Positions 45,784-64,000 of a DNA stretch of 64,000 bases are shown here, piece after piece. The stretch lies in contig NC_091096.1 in the NCBI RefSeq assembly GCF_024713975.1, positions 6,892,001 through 6,956,000 of the forward strand, written 5' to 3'. The notes beneath the pieces were generated by a model, which made no database searches, was not told the origin of the DNA, and saw only the letters and a list, made by a program, of their open reading frames with translations. Both the position numbers and the translations under genes were made by a program. Each line of letters opens with the position of its first letter. Positions within the stretch are counted from its first letter, which is position 1. This DNA comes from Paralichthys olivaceus. Its lineage: Eukaryota > Chordata > Actinopteri > Pleuronectiformes > Paralichthyidae.

Positions 45784-47323
45784 ATGTCTTTGTCTCTATC
45801 GCGCTGTGTCTGCAGGATTCTGTCGCGACCGAGCTCCGCGTCGAGGTAAGTGTGATGAGAACTGAAGTTAGCTACCCGGAGCTAACGCAGCTAGCTAAGG
45901 TTATTGAGTGGTGTCAGCTCTGTGCTCGAGCGACACACAGGTTCCTTCATTGCATGTTGTCTTCCCAGCGTCCTGTCTGGAGAACCCATCCATGTGGTCT
46001 CCAGGAGTCCTTGGTTTGCTCCGGTGATGACACTGAAGACATCCGCTCCACTGAGGTGAGATCAAGTTAGAGGAAACACACCAGTGAAAACATCACAAGG
46101 ATTATTTTACATTCTATTTCTGCCCAAACCTAAATCTTACACACTGAAGCTTTAATCAAATATTTTGATGGTGAGTATCATAGTTTCAGTTTTGTTCCAA
46201 GTCAGCAACAAAGAAATCGTTATTAATTATGAAATCATTATGACAGTTAAAAGCCCAGACAATGTCTTGTTTCTGACACAGTATCAGTGTTTTTACTTCT
46301 TGTATTGTACTGTTATATGTACTGTTATATTTCCCAGATCTGTGTCAACATATTCCTTGTGGTTGAAAGTGCTCACATAGTGCTGTGCTTGGTGTTCTGT
46401 GCTGTAGAGCGGAGCCCAAGAAGAAGAAGAAGGTGGACCCAAGAAGGGACCAGTTATTGAAAGAACGGATGAAAAAGAAGCTGAAGAAGCTGGAGAAGGT
46501 TCCTCCTGAATATATCCCAATAGAGGATTTCATCACTCCAACCAAATGTTTGGATGAAACAAGGTACGTCATATTTCACTGGTCAACTGGTTAAATGTAT
46601 GTTGTGTTGAGGCAGTGCTGCCCTAACCAGTGTTGGGTGTGGTAACAGTATACTTCAAAGAATAAGGCCGACAGTAGAATTCTTTTACAAACAGAAAAAG
46701 TATTGCCTTTGTGTTGAACTGATGTAACCTATTTGAACTATTATATTACAATTAAAATATTATATTATGAACTATAATATATTATTATAATTGTATCAAT
46801 GAATAACAGTTGCATTGGGCTTTTATGTATCATTTGTTTTTCTTTGACTCACCCTGTACTTGGAGCTTTAAAGGGCCTTAACTTGGTTTTTCTATCTTAC
46901 AAAGGGAACGCTCCTCACCGAGGCTGTCATTTGAAGAAAGTGAGGGTCGAGCCCTGCTGCTGAAGGAGTGGAGTCGATACAAACAGGTCACCACTAATGC
47001 TTTTTAAAGAAAGTGCTGCCTCTGGCCTCTGCTCTCCCTCATGTACAGTCAATGGAGGCTTTATTTGCTGTGCTCATCTGCCTTTAATCTTGCAGGAGCA
47101 GCACATGGCTGAAATGGAGGCTGTTGAACTCGCTCTGGAGGCACAGAGGGAAGCGCTGGAGGAGCTGAAGCTGGAGTCTGAGGAGCTGTACCAGGCAGCG
47201 CTGAAGCCAGACCCCCTCTTGTTTCCCTTCAGTCACGAGGGTCCTGCCTACACACCACCCAAGACAAAGTATGACGCTCCGGATGGGAAATACAATGACA
47301 TCACTAAAGTTTACACCCAGTGA
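45784..47323 (+). CDS. mrpl40: Mitochondrial ribosomal protein L40
   Basis: Component of the mitochondrial large ribosomal subunit. Exons 45784-45845, 45969-46055, 46408-46563, 46905-46986, 47096-47323; 204 aa (human 206). The N-terminus ([20 protein letters not shown]) is Arg/Ser-rich without acids, as expected of a mitochondrial presequence. Then [12 protein letters not shown], a basic coiled region, [32 protein letters not shown], a Glu-rich helix ([14 protein letters not shown]) and the family end [10 protein letters not shown]. It ends tail to tail with the c22orf39 homologue, as these genes are neighbours in human 22q11.2. Confidence 0.95.
46625..46690. repeat. Possible hAT-like repeat end
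   Basis: AACCAGTGTTGGGTGTGGTA resembles the CAGTGTTGGG termini of common fish hAT elements. Only one end is seen, so this is weak. Confidence 0.25.
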
Positions 47324-47550
47324 TGGACAGGGCACAGCACTGGGTGCAGCCTGTATGGTTGTTTATTTAGTGTCTCCTTGTTTGTACATGATTCAAAAAA
47401 CCAAGATGCAGCTTTTCTTAAAGTGAAAGTCAACCTTGTTTTTTTCTTTAATTGTATGAGAGTATGAAGCTGACAGTCACCTCCACTCATTTCTGTATTA
47501 TCACTTGTTTTCCCCCCATTTTCACACCTCTGTGTATAACATAAAAAGAA

Positions 47551-47556
47551 AATAAA
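47551..47556 (+). terminator. mrpl40: Polyadenylation signal, mrpl40
   Basis: AATAAA 227 bases after the stop codon. Confidence 0.75.
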
Positions 47557-48250
47557 ACTGAATTTTTTATTGATCCAATTTGTTCAGAATTATTTCAAAC
47601 ATTTTCTGTGATTTAAGGATAAATCCACAAGGCTGAAATATAATGCACAGCTCTGGATGGGCTGAAACTTAACAGCTGAGTTCTTCCATATTAATGCATC
47701 AATAACCATCTACAGTATCAAAAACAGCCACTTTTACAAATTAATTCAGAGAGGGCTATTCTGCTTGATGCAAACAGTTGTGCACAAAAGTCTTGGTAAA
47801 TTCTTGTTAAGAATGAATCCATGCACAGCCAATCCATTACTTTGACATAAATACAATCCTGAATAAACACCCACTGTATAATTTAACCATATATTGTTCT
47901 TCCCTGACAAGGAACATTAATATTAAACTAGCTGACAGTGTGTGAGTGCAGTCATCATCTGCTTACTGCACTCTTATTACTTATGACTGTCAAAAACAAC
48001 ATTGCCTTAACAGGTATTTCATTTGTTGCCATCCTCACCATTGGCCACTAGATGCTGCCCTCACTGTTTGAATATGCTGCACATATCTGCTTCCACACAG
48101 CAGCTCTCTGAACTCAATCTGAGATGGCGGTGAGTGACAAAGACTCTCCAGCATGTAGATCATAAGGATTTTATGTCCATGAAATGAAATATATTACGTA
48201 TGTTCAGTTCACTTTGGCCAGTGGGAGCAGAGACAGCAGGTTAAAATTCA

Positions 48251-49373
48251 TTAGTCCTGAGGCTTCCTGTAGTTCAAGGGCAGGTTCCAGTCTCTGGGGG
48301 GGTCTTGCCTCAGTTTCCACACCGGGGTGAACTTTCTTTGCTCCGCCACTCTGCACCTTTCACTCGCCTTCAATGCTTCCTGCAACACAGACATATTTTT
48401 TAAAGAATATTTACTGAGTTGGCTTGGACACGCATGAGAAGCTTTAAGAAGAAAAGGGATGGGCAGACTTGGTGAAAGCATTTGTACCTTTGCCTCGGGG
48501 GCTCTGTGTTTCTCCCACTCGCTGCAGTTATGATAGTCCTCTTTCCACTGCTTGCAGGATGGGGAGGTACCATAAGTGTAGTAGTGGTGGAAGCGATTCC
48601 ACAAGCTTTTGCAGTGTTTGAATTCAGTCCAATAGTCATCACATACCCGGGGTGGCTGCAGGAACAGAGAAGGGCAGGGATCATCACATGTTTGAACCCG
48701 ATTCTGTTGCACAATTTCCCTGGTTACATCTCTCATGCTCCATGGGACACCGGGCGACAGTTTCAGGGTTTATCACACTTCAACCTGGAGTGGGATTAAT
48801 ATGTGCAGCAGGTTTCCAGCATGATTCAGAACTGTTTGTCTTGACTGACTAACAAAGGTGATTAAGTGAGAGGAGGTAAAACTCCTAGTGGATATTGGCA
48901 TCGAAAATGAGCCATTCTGAAACAAAACTGGAATTAAACACGAATAAAATGCAAAACAAATCTGCTTTTTATGCAAAAGCAGATGTGTAAAACTGTTTTC
49001 TGACAGCGCCCCCCTGAGGTCACCAAAGGTCGCCAGTCTTCAGTTACAATGATCTGTTTTACACTTTTACATTTTGACGAGCAACATTATTCAAGTCTCA
49101 CAGCATCAAACACACGAGGTGAAGAACAGCTGGTTCCTGTCTGAACATCCTGCTGAGTCTGAAACTGGCTACCTAAGCTAGCTAAGGTTACTTTGCCCCT
49201 CTAGCATCGGTAGCTTCTCACCTTGCTAACAGTTTGGTTCAGTGTTCGCTCTTTATCAGGATTAAAAAAGACAGGAGACACTGAACCACTTCTTTTAGCT
49301 ATGAGCATCATTTACAATGTAGTAAATGTTTTTAACAAATTACCCTCCAGAGGTTTTCTTCAGATTGGTCCAT
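48251..49373 (-). CDS. c22orf39: C22orf39 homologue (UPF0545), twin CX9C protein
   Basis: Small protein of 108 aa from exons 49344-49373, 48488-48655 and 48251-48379. Starts MDQSEENLWRPPRVCDDYW and ends DPPRDWNLPLNYRKPQD, parallel to human C22orf39 (WQPPRPC... HHYYVHG... PPPDWHLPLP). Two helices carry a CX9C pair each: C-DDYWTEFKH-C and C-KQWKEDYHN-C. Twin CX9C proteins are usually oxidised by Mia40/CHCHD4 in the mitochondrial intermembrane space; for this protein that is inference. The first exon must end at a codon boundary (AGG before GTAATT); another phase would give an unrelated frame. Between mrpl40 and ufd1, as in human. Confidence 0.92.
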
Positions 49374-49400
49374 TGCTAATTTAGCTTAGCCGCGGAAGAT

Positions 49401-49421
49401 AGAACGGAAGGAAACTTCCGG
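49401..49421 (-). promoter_or_regulatory. c22orf39: ETS sites at c22orf39 promoter
   Basis: ACTTCCGG at 49414-49421 and the opposed ACGGAAG at 49404-49410 form a pair of ETS (GABP/ELK) sites about 35-50 bases upstream of the start codon, typical of TATA-less housekeeping and mitochondrial genes. Confidence 0.5.
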
Positions 49422-49830
49422 TGTGACTTCTTTTCACAATAAGAGCACAAACCATAAAGTTCAACCACACTTATTTTGAAACTCATTCAGGACAAATACT
49501 TTTACAAAGCAAACTTAAACATCACATTATATATTTAATTACGAACAACAACTACTCCTGTATATTTAAGGTTAATCTGCTTTTAATTTTAGCTAGATGC
49601 CTGTGCTGGACAAATTTTCATGGTTTTCATTAAGTACCTACTTCATTATTTCTTACTTAGTAAAAACTAAATAATTAATAATAAAATACTTGTACCCACT
49701 ATGCACATTCTTCGTCTTCTTTTCTAAAACAAATGAGTCAAACACCGGTCTAGAAAAATTACAGGGTTACAGGAATAATGTAACAACCAATAATTTTAAG
49801 ACACAATTAATTAACTGCAAAACACAATCC

Positions 49831-49836
49831 TTTATT
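49831..49836 (-). terminator. ufd1: Polyadenylation signal, ufd1
   Basis: AATAAA on the minus strand, 327 bases after the stop. A second AATAAA lies nearer, at about 49970. Confidence 0.5.
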
Positions 49837-50163
49837 TATTTTGTCTATAAATAAACCAGGAAAAAATAGGAAACAACTTGTAATGTATCCCTATAACTCA
49901 GGGTGAAAATAATCCAACATCACTTTGTTTATAATTACAATAGAAGTCAAGAGTTATTACAGCTCCAATATTTTATTTATCAAAATCAAATTGAGCTTTA
50001 AAAATGAAACAATTATGAAATGGGGGAAAAAATCAATCTGATATATGTGAAATCAATCTGGTATAGCGCCAGTGCACCTGAAGACCAGCTATTTCACTCT
50101 GCTGTTAAAGGTGTTAATACAGATGATCATTCTGTGCACATAACCCAGCCTCTTCCCAGTTCT

Positions 50164-52788
50164 TTAAGGCTTTCTGCCCTTCTTGCGTAGTGATTGTCCT
50201 TCGCCCGAGAAGGCGATGAATCTGTTCAAGGCATCATCCTAAGAGAATTAGGAGATAAAAGTAGTCATAATGAGCAGAATGATTCTGAGGAATTGCACTA
50301 AAATACTAAAAATACACAGTCAAACTTTTAAACATGTAATAACAGCACTCATTGATTTCTTACATCATCTATAATTTTCCTGGGCTGGGGCCTCGAGTTT
50401 CTGATGAAGGTGATCCTGCCGACTTTGAATTCGTAGTTGGGAATGCCTCTGCGTGATAAAAGATATGATTTTAAGATAAGAAATTTACTTTCAAACATTA
50501 GTAGTAAAATACAAATCAAAGTGCCACTTAAGGTCCTCACACACTGTTGAGCTCTCATTCATCATGTCGTAAAGTAACGTCACATTGTGCAAAAGTAAAA
50601 AGACAATATTTTAATGCTTCCTAGCAGCCAGACAACACAAGCTCAGGTGAGTTTATTGTTGCATTTTGCAGTTGGTTTAATGACCACACCACGAATAACA
50701 TCTGCTGAAGAGTAGTATGTCCAAATATATATAAAGAAACTGAACATCTTTTCACCTTTTAATGTCACTTGGAGCGATAGGAGCAGGACTGGGCTCAATG
50801 CCCTTTGTTTTACCATCCAAACGGTTACCAGAACCAGTGAAAGCCTGAGCATTAGAAACAGATAAGAAGTTACATTGATTCCGGTTATCATTTATCATAA
50901 AGGTGTCTATTAGCAAATAGCAATATTTACTCACTCTGAATCCTATGTCCATGTCCGCATAACTGCTGGGGTCTGGTTCCTCCTCCTGTGAAGTAAAGAG
51001 CTGTATTTAACTGGTCAGAGCACAAACACAGTAAGGTTACAGGTAACGTTAATGTTTGATTCTTACTGTTGGTTCCTCCTGGTGCTGAGGTCGTCGTTCA
51101 GGCTCTTTGTAACCCAAAGGAGCATCAAAGTCCACCTGAGGAACAGAGGCAAACTCAGAGTTAAAGACAATTGACTAAAAAGAATAGTTTACTCTTGTCT
51201 GTAATAAAACGGAGGATCTTACGTTCATATCGCACTCAATGATGGAAACTGCTTTATCTGGCTTGGTCTCCATTACTCGCAGCTCATATATCTGAAACAA
51301 ACACAGAATCCTTTGTTCAGTACAAAGAAAAACAGACAAATACAGATTCACATAATCTTTCAACACAAATCTGAAAACACTGATTTACCTTTTCATTATA
51401 GTTGATAGCTATGACATCACCAGTTGTCAAGCAGGCAAAGTTTCTCAAAGCATTCTCCAGTCTGTAATAACACGACAACTTAGTCGATCATTTTAGTTTT
51501 ACATTAAATGTGACGAAGGGTGAATTCGTGTTTCTGATCATTCTTACACTGCCTTTGGGTTCGTGATATCAAGGAAGTCGGGACTCTGTGGCTGGAACTT
51601 TGAGTAGGTGGCCACCATGAGGTTTACACTTTCCACTTGCACCAAACCTCCTTCCTCCAGCAGGAGATTCTGCATCATCTGCAGTGAAGGACATAAAATC
51701 AAATATCATTTCTGTCTCGCATAGTAGCTTTATGCAGTTAATCAGGACAGAGCAGTTCAGACACAATAATAAACGAGTATTAAGATTTTATCTCTCTGCA
51801 TCAGTCATATTCTGAAAAATCCCATCCATCAAGTTTTTTTGAATTTGGTAAGTTTTCCTGTTACTCGTAGATTTTTAAGATGATATATTTGCTGCTATTT
51901 GCATAAAATATCAAATACTAATTCAATCTAACTATTGTTCTACTTGTAAATACCACTGAACCACCGGTGACAAAATAGTTTCTGTTTATTACCCAGTGTG
52001 GCAGATAACAGATTCCCTCATCTGCCACAAACTCCAGAACACCACAGTGGGTCATTCTGTCCGAGTTCTTGTTGGTCAGCTTGAACAACATTGGATATGT
52101 GATGTTAAGCCGGCCTGTACGGGGGGAAAGATGGAGAAAGATAAGAACCATGAGCTGTGAATACATACTGGACTACTGGACTGGAATTTTATTTTAAGAG
52201 GAGATGCTTGATTTCAGTTACACTTACTGAGCTGGTCAAGAGCTGACGGTGGCATTATAACTGAAAAGAAAACAAATCATTATCTGAGACTTAAAGTGAC
52301 TTGTGGACTCAAACACTTCACCCACCCCTCCACCTGCACAGTGGTGAGTAGATGATGGGTGCATTTTCATTTTTTGGGTGAACTAGCCCTTTAAACTGAC
52401 CGGATGTATGAACATTTCTCTACATTTCCTTCAGTAATTCTCACTTTTGCCTCCTTTCTCCACGTCGGAGCGGTCGTTGGGTCCCGCCAGCATGGACACC
52501 GAGTAGCAGCGGTACTGGGTGGAGAATCGGTTCTGGAAGCCCCGGGACATCGGGTGGTCGAAGACCTGGAAGGAAAACTGTGGAACAAACAAATGAAACT
52601 CAGACGGAGGAAGCACAGCTCTGGAGTTTGCTGTAGCTGAGCTGACTGGACTCATTTGACCATGACAGCGCATCTTTCTGCTGCTGTCGCCGTGTTGTTG
52701 TTGTTGTTGTTGTAGCCTCACAAGCTAACCTCGGAACTACGATGAGTTCAGATTCGTCTTCAGCGGTGAACACACTGATACTCACCAT
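50164..52788 (-). CDS. ufd1: Ubiquitin fusion degradation protein 1 (UFD1)
   Basis: Cofactor that, with NPL4, directs p97/VCP to ubiquitylated substrates in ER-associated degradation and chromatin extraction. Exons in order: 52786-52788 (ATG alone), 52445-52577, 52228-52260, 51993-52114, 51548-51678, 51389-51461, 51223-51291, 51067-51135, 50935-50985, 50756-50844, 50364-50448, 50164-50238; 310 aa (human 307). The double-psi-barrel/Nn-Nc ubiquitin-binding domain is visible as [54 protein letters not shown] and [18 protein letters not shown]. The C-terminal p97/NPL4-binding part has [11 protein letters not shown] and [17 protein letters not shown], ending SLRKKGRKP. The first coding exon contributes only the start codon. 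Confidence 0.97.
52320..52394 (+). mobile_element. Dispersed DNA-element end in ufd1 intron
   Basis: GTGAGTAGATGATGGGTGCA then TTTTCATTTTTTGGGTGAAC and TAGCCCTTTAAA: the 'gggtgaactatccctttaa' terminus very common in fish genomes. It lies in the intron between 52260 and 52445. Only one end is seen. Confidence 0.6.
52693..52714. repeat. (TTG) repeat
   Basis: Seven TTG units in ufd1 intron 1. Confidence 0.9.
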
Positions 52789-52897
52789 GTTGACAGATCT
52801 GGCCTCAGCTTCTCCGTCCACTCAAATTAAATCTTAAGTCTGTTTTTCCTTTTTTTAGAAACTGTCACTCAGGAGCTGTGGATTCCCCCTGTTCTTC

Positions 52898-52942
52898 TTC
52901 TGCTGCTGCTGCTGCTGCTTCCGGAAACAGTAAGAGCCGGAA
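52898..52942 (-). promoter_or_regulatory. ufd1: ufd1 upstream region: CTG repeat and ETS sites
   Basis: (CTG)7 at about 52899-52919, CAG on the gene strand, runs into CTTCCGGAA (52918-52926) and then GCCGGAAAG (52936-52944), two ETS-type cores about 130-155 bases upstream of the start codon. Confidence 0.45.
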
Positions 52943-52949
52943 AGAGGAA

Positions 52950-54071
52950 ATGACGACAAAGCTGTCGGGAGCCAATCACAGCAATATTTAGAAAAAGTGA
53001 CTTTATCATTATTTATTAAAAATTAAAAGTACAATGGATTTATATTATTGTCAAGGATGAGAGGCCAAAGAACATGACGTTAAGAGAAAAGGGAGAACTT
53101 TGGGTTGGGTTGAGATAAACTTTATATACAGGACAAAATAAACATCTTATTTATTATCAATTTAGATGTTTGGATTGTTATTATTCATTCTTATCAAGAT
53201 GTTTAGATTCTGTATCATGTCAAGTTAGGAGCCCAAAGATACAACCAGAGTCACCAAGATCGACCTTCAGAGACAAGAACGAGTCCTGCAGCAAACACTG
53301 TGGCTGATAATTTTGTATATTTTCCAGTGTCTAATTGCTGTATATATATTTCATTCTATTCTTTTTTTTTAAACTTGTATTTGTTCTGTACTTGGGCTGC
53401 TGTAATACCTGACTTTCACCCATGTGAATCAATAAAGGATTATCTCTTTTTCTTAAAAAGTGTATCCACGAAAACTGGGCTCCAGAACATCTGATGATAA
53501 TAATGGACCTTGTGAGTTTGTTTTTTAAGCTTCTGCTCCTAATATCAAAACAGATTTCTGAACTGAATCTCAACAGTCACTCCCTGATTAGCAAATATCC
53601 TGATAGAGGGTCTTTCAGTCACACAATTTTAGGTCTCTGACCCTAAGTCGTGATAACTCTTCTGACATTATGAGGATGAAATTTGCTCTTTTATGCGTAA
53701 GAGCCTTTGAGTTTCCCTTTCATATTCTTCAACCAGAGTCTACACACAGTATGAATGAATCACACACCAGTTGTGGTCAGAGCTTCTTAGTTTTAATGAG
53801 TCTTATGAAGACCAAATCAGACATTTAGAACTGACAGCAGCACTCTGACAAACAAGTTAAAAGTCATTCTAGATGAAACACCGTCTTCATGACAGAACTG
53901 TACAAATCATAGATGCAGTGTATAAAATACAAAATGGTGAAAAGGCCATGTTGTGGGTTGGTGGTTGCACTAAAAAACAGATGTGTCTGAAGACGTCCCT
54001 CCACAGTGAAGAAAGGGATTCAACCCATCTCCAGGTCGATACAAGTCTCAGGTCAAACATGATTTCTGTTT
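52950..54071. other. Intergenic ufd1-dhx37 and dhx37 3' UTR
   Basis: Includes the dhx37 3' UTR on the minus strand and a LINE-like tail at 53370-53455. The open frame at 53873-54181 on the plus strand is antisense to the dhx37 terminal exon and has no support. Confidence 0.5.
53370..53455 (+). mobile_element. LINE 3'-end-like fragment
   Basis: TGCTGTAATACCTGACTTTC, ACCCATGTGAATCAATAAAG, GATTATCTC: same architecture as the fragment at 23935-23998 (CTGTAA...ATCAATAAAG...TATCT). Confidence 0.5.
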
Positions 54072-61957
<7,886 letters not shown>

Positions 61958-62300
61958 TTTACAATGACGTCTAGAGGTTAACAAATAAAAACAACTCGTA
62001 CTTAATCACATCTAATGTTAAACTGACACCTTTTCAAACTGAACAACGAGCTAACGAGCTAAAGCTCTGAATGTATTTAACGTATTTCACACGCCGAAGT
62101 GAATCTTTGTGAATATTATAAAATACAAACCTTCGTTTTTCAGCAGGTCAAACAACAACTTCTCAGATTTAAACTCTCCATGTGAGGAATTTCAGCTCTG
62201 CACGAATATCACGTGTAAACATACACGCGTCCGTCAGTTAAAGGTGTCCGCCGTCGAAATGTCGTCTTGGAAAAAGGTTCCGGGCACAAACACAAATGAA
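61958..62300 (-). promoter_or_regulatory. dhx37: dhx37 5' leader and promoter region
   Basis: Upstream of the start codon at 61957 a possible leader splice site lies near 61972. CpG content rises around 62200-62280. No clear TATA or TOP motif, so the start is not assigned. Confidence 0.4.
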
Positions 62301-62501
62301 GAATAAAAAAGACATGACAGATTCGTTTTATAGTTTTAAATCGTCATAATCATAACGTACTCATAATTTATGGATTATTGTGTTTCTATGTGCTGGAAAT
62401 TACAATGTAGCACACGTAGAGGGAAATATCAGCCGACCAGCCAATATTTCAATTTGAATTAAATTAAAGAAAATAATTGTATTTATTTTCTGTCAAATAT
62501 C

Positions 62502-62507
62502 TTTATT
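62502..62507 (-). terminator. gp1bb: Polyadenylation signal, gp1bb
   Basis: AATAAA on the minus strand, about 665 bases beyond the gp1bb stop, the last before dhx37. Confidence 0.5.
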
Positions 62508-63171
62508 GACTGAGTCCATAATGCACACATTTTTAAAATATTACAATACAGTTTCAAATACAAATATCTAAAATTATAAGTGGGGCCAGTCTAAACATGG
62601 TACAGTCAATATAATGTGTGATTTTTATAATGAAGAAATTACACAATAGATTAATAGAACATTTCAAATTACTAAATCTGACATAACCATTTCCTAATCA
62701 GTCTTTAATTATTATTTTAGTTCCTCGCACATCCATTATTAAAGCAACTGAAAGTCTTGATTAGGAGCTTTACCTGCAGGTCAAAGAACAGAGGGTGAAT
62801 GAAAAAGCCCCAAAATAGTCAAAGGCACGACTTGATGACTGGCTATATATTCAAATTTCATAGGAGCTAAAGAATATTTTTGACTGGTTAATAACAAGTC
62901 AGTTCTTAAATGTGAAATATCTATGATGATGTAGACATTTTATTACATAGTTTGTTCACTAGAGAGAAAACGGTTGAACATTTCAAAGTGTGAAATGTAC
63001 AACTTTTAGTCACAACATTTTATTAACCAAATGTTATTCTTGATATCATTATATATGAGTCGAATATTTCACATGAAGACAGGAAACGTTTTCCCCACAT
63101 GATAACACATGAAGAAAAAATAATAAGACTGAGAAAAGGAGGGGAGTTGTAAAAAAGACATTTCAACATGC
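62508..63171 (-). other. gp1bb: gp1bb 3' untranslated region
   Basis: AT-rich with no open frame of note. Confidence 0.5.
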
Positions 63172-63795
63172 TCAGATGCTGCTGTCCTTCAAAAGTGAGT
63201 ACTCGTTCTCCCTCGGATCCTCCCCGGCTGTTAAGCTCTCCTCTGTGGTTCTCCTCGCCTCTTTGGACAACCTATCGAATCTCCTCAGGAACACGATGAG
63301 GGCCACGAGCAGAGCCGCCTGCACCACCACAAACACAAACAGACACACCTGGGAGGCCAAAGCCAGGTCACAGTACCAGTAGTAGCAGGACTCCAGCACC
63401 TCCTCCTCAGTTAAATACACCACCAGTCGCCCTCTCAAGCTGGGAGGGGAGCTGCAGTTGACGCCCAGGTGTGATGTGAGGTCGTTGGGCTGACGCAGCA
63501 GCCAGGCTCGCAGGTAGAGGATGCCACAGTCACACACCCAGGGGTTACCATGAAGGGACACAGAGCGGAGGGAGATCAAGTTGTCCAGGTGCCCGTTAGG
63601 GAGGGTGGTCAGCAGGTTGGTGTGGAGCTGGAGCTCTGTGGTCCAAGCAGGGAAACTGGTGGGCAGTGAGGAGGAGGTAAGAGACCTGCTGCTGCAGTTT
63701 ACCAGACCACCCTGACAGGAGCAGAGGTGAGGGCACGCTGATGACCTCTGACCTTGAAACAGGAGGAGCAGACACAGGAGCAGTAGCCCCGTCAT
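63172..63795 (-). CDS. gp1bb: Platelet glycoprotein Ib beta chain
   Basis: Single-pass membrane subunit of the GPIb-IX-V von Willebrand factor receptor, on thrombocytes in fish. Intronless coding region of 207 aa (human 206). Signal peptide 1-20, LRR N-cap CPHLCSCQGGLVNC (21-34), one leucine-rich repeat (about 51-80), LRR C-cap NPWVCDCGILYLRAWLL to ESC (84-137), a juxtamembrane Cys pair SCYYWYC that should include the disulphide to GPIb-alpha, membrane segment about 144-170 and a basic then acidic tail (RRFDRLSKEARRTTEESL). The ATG is 12 bases after a CTCCAG acceptor, so at least one 5' non-coding exon lies to the right. Human GP1BB is also in 22q11.2 with UFD1 and MRPL40. A one-LRR LRRC3-type protein was considered, but the length and cysteine layout fit GP1BB. 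Confidence 0.9.
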   Translation of the reverse strand: MTGLLLLCLLLLFQGQRSSACPHLCSCQGGLVNCSSRSLTSSSLPTSFPAWTTELQLHTNLLTTLPNGHLDNLISLRSVSLHGNPWVCDCGILYLRAWLLRQPNDLTSHLGVNCSSPPSLRGRLVVYLTEEEVLESCYYWYCDLALASQVCLFVFVVVQAALLVALIVFLRRFDRLSKEARRTTEESLTAGEDPRENEYSLLKDSSI

Positions 63796-63807
63796 GATGA
63801 ACAGTCA

Positions 63808-63885
63808 CTGGAGGGGAGAGGAGAGGAGAGGAGAGGAAAGAAGAGGAGAGGAGAGGTGGTGAGGGGACGGGAGGGGAGGAGAATA
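63808..63885. repeat. (GGAGA)n pentamer tract at gp1bb acceptor
   Basis: About ten GGAGA/GGAGG units. On the gene strand this is a long CCTCT polypyrimidine tract ending in CCCTCCAG, directly in front of the exon that carries the start codon. Confidence 0.9.
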
Positions 63886-64000
63886 TTGTTTGCACAAACC
63901 ATAAATTGTAAGAAAAGAAACGATACAGACACTGACAACTGCCATGCAAGTGATATAAATATAGCAAAGGTCACTCCTGGATCTGCATTCTTTAAACACT

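Noticed and set aside
48400-48714. Alternative frame of the c22orf39 exon (SHPGYVMTIGLN...)
   Set aside because: It arises if exon 1 is joined one base earlier. The other phase gives the conserved VCDDYW...CKQWKEDYHNC protein.

Overview
This window is nuclear DNA from a bony fish. Coding regions are spread over many short exons with GT/AG introns. The introns are rich in CA/TG, TA and trinucleotide microsatellites and in short repeat tails of teleost type. Every gene I could assign is a vertebrate gene whose protein reads closest to fish and human orthologues. I see no prokaryotic operon, phage, CRISPR array or integron.

Eleven protein-coding genes can be followed exon by exon. In order: ikbkb (IKK-beta kinase, +, 5' end outside the window); vdac3 (mitochondrial porin, -); enkd1 (enkurin-domain microtubule/cilium protein, +); polb (DNA polymerase beta, +); an LC8 dynein light chain gene (+); rpl6 (ribosomal protein eL6, -); acaa2 (mitochondrial 3-ketoacyl-CoA thiolase, -); mrpl40 (mitochondrial ribosomal protein, +); a c22orf39 homologue (twin CX9C protein, -); ufd1 (p97/VCP cofactor, -); dhx37 (DEAH RNA helicase, -); and gp1bb (platelet glycoprotein Ib beta, -). 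Counting the 5'-truncated ikbkb this makes twelve loci. Joined exons give lengths close to the human proteins: VDAC3 283 aa, POLB 341, ACAA2 396, MRPL40 204, UFD1 310, DHX37 1158, GP1BB 207.

Layout: 1-13.8 kb ikbkb, meeting vdac3 tail to tail; 13.8-22.6 kb vdac3 with a 4.8 kb first intron; 24.1-27.2 kb enkd1; 27.4-32.6 kb polb; 33.7-36.0 kb LC8 gene, convergent with rpl6 (36.7-40.5 kb); 41.5-45.0 kb acaa2, divergent from mrpl40 (45.8-47.6 kb); then a run of four minus-strand genes, c22orf39, ufd1, dhx37 and gp1bb, to the right edge.

The gene order is a mosaic of human blocks: IKBKB/VDAC3/POLB (8p11), ENKD1 (16q22), RPL6/DHX37 (12q24), ACAA2 (18q21), and MRPL40/C22orf39/UFD1/GP1BB (22q11.2). 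The genes are housekeeping or signalling genes with no shared pathway, although vdac3, acaa2, mrpl40 and probably c22orf39 act in mitochondria. I found no undescribed gene system. The most interesting signals are at splice sites (long GT tracts beginning exactly at a dhx37 donor and ending 4 bases before an ikbkb acceptor's exon), an overlapping upstream ORF in enkd1, a codon-repeat acidic insertion next to the POLB active site, and a divergent NEMO-binding tail in IKK-beta.
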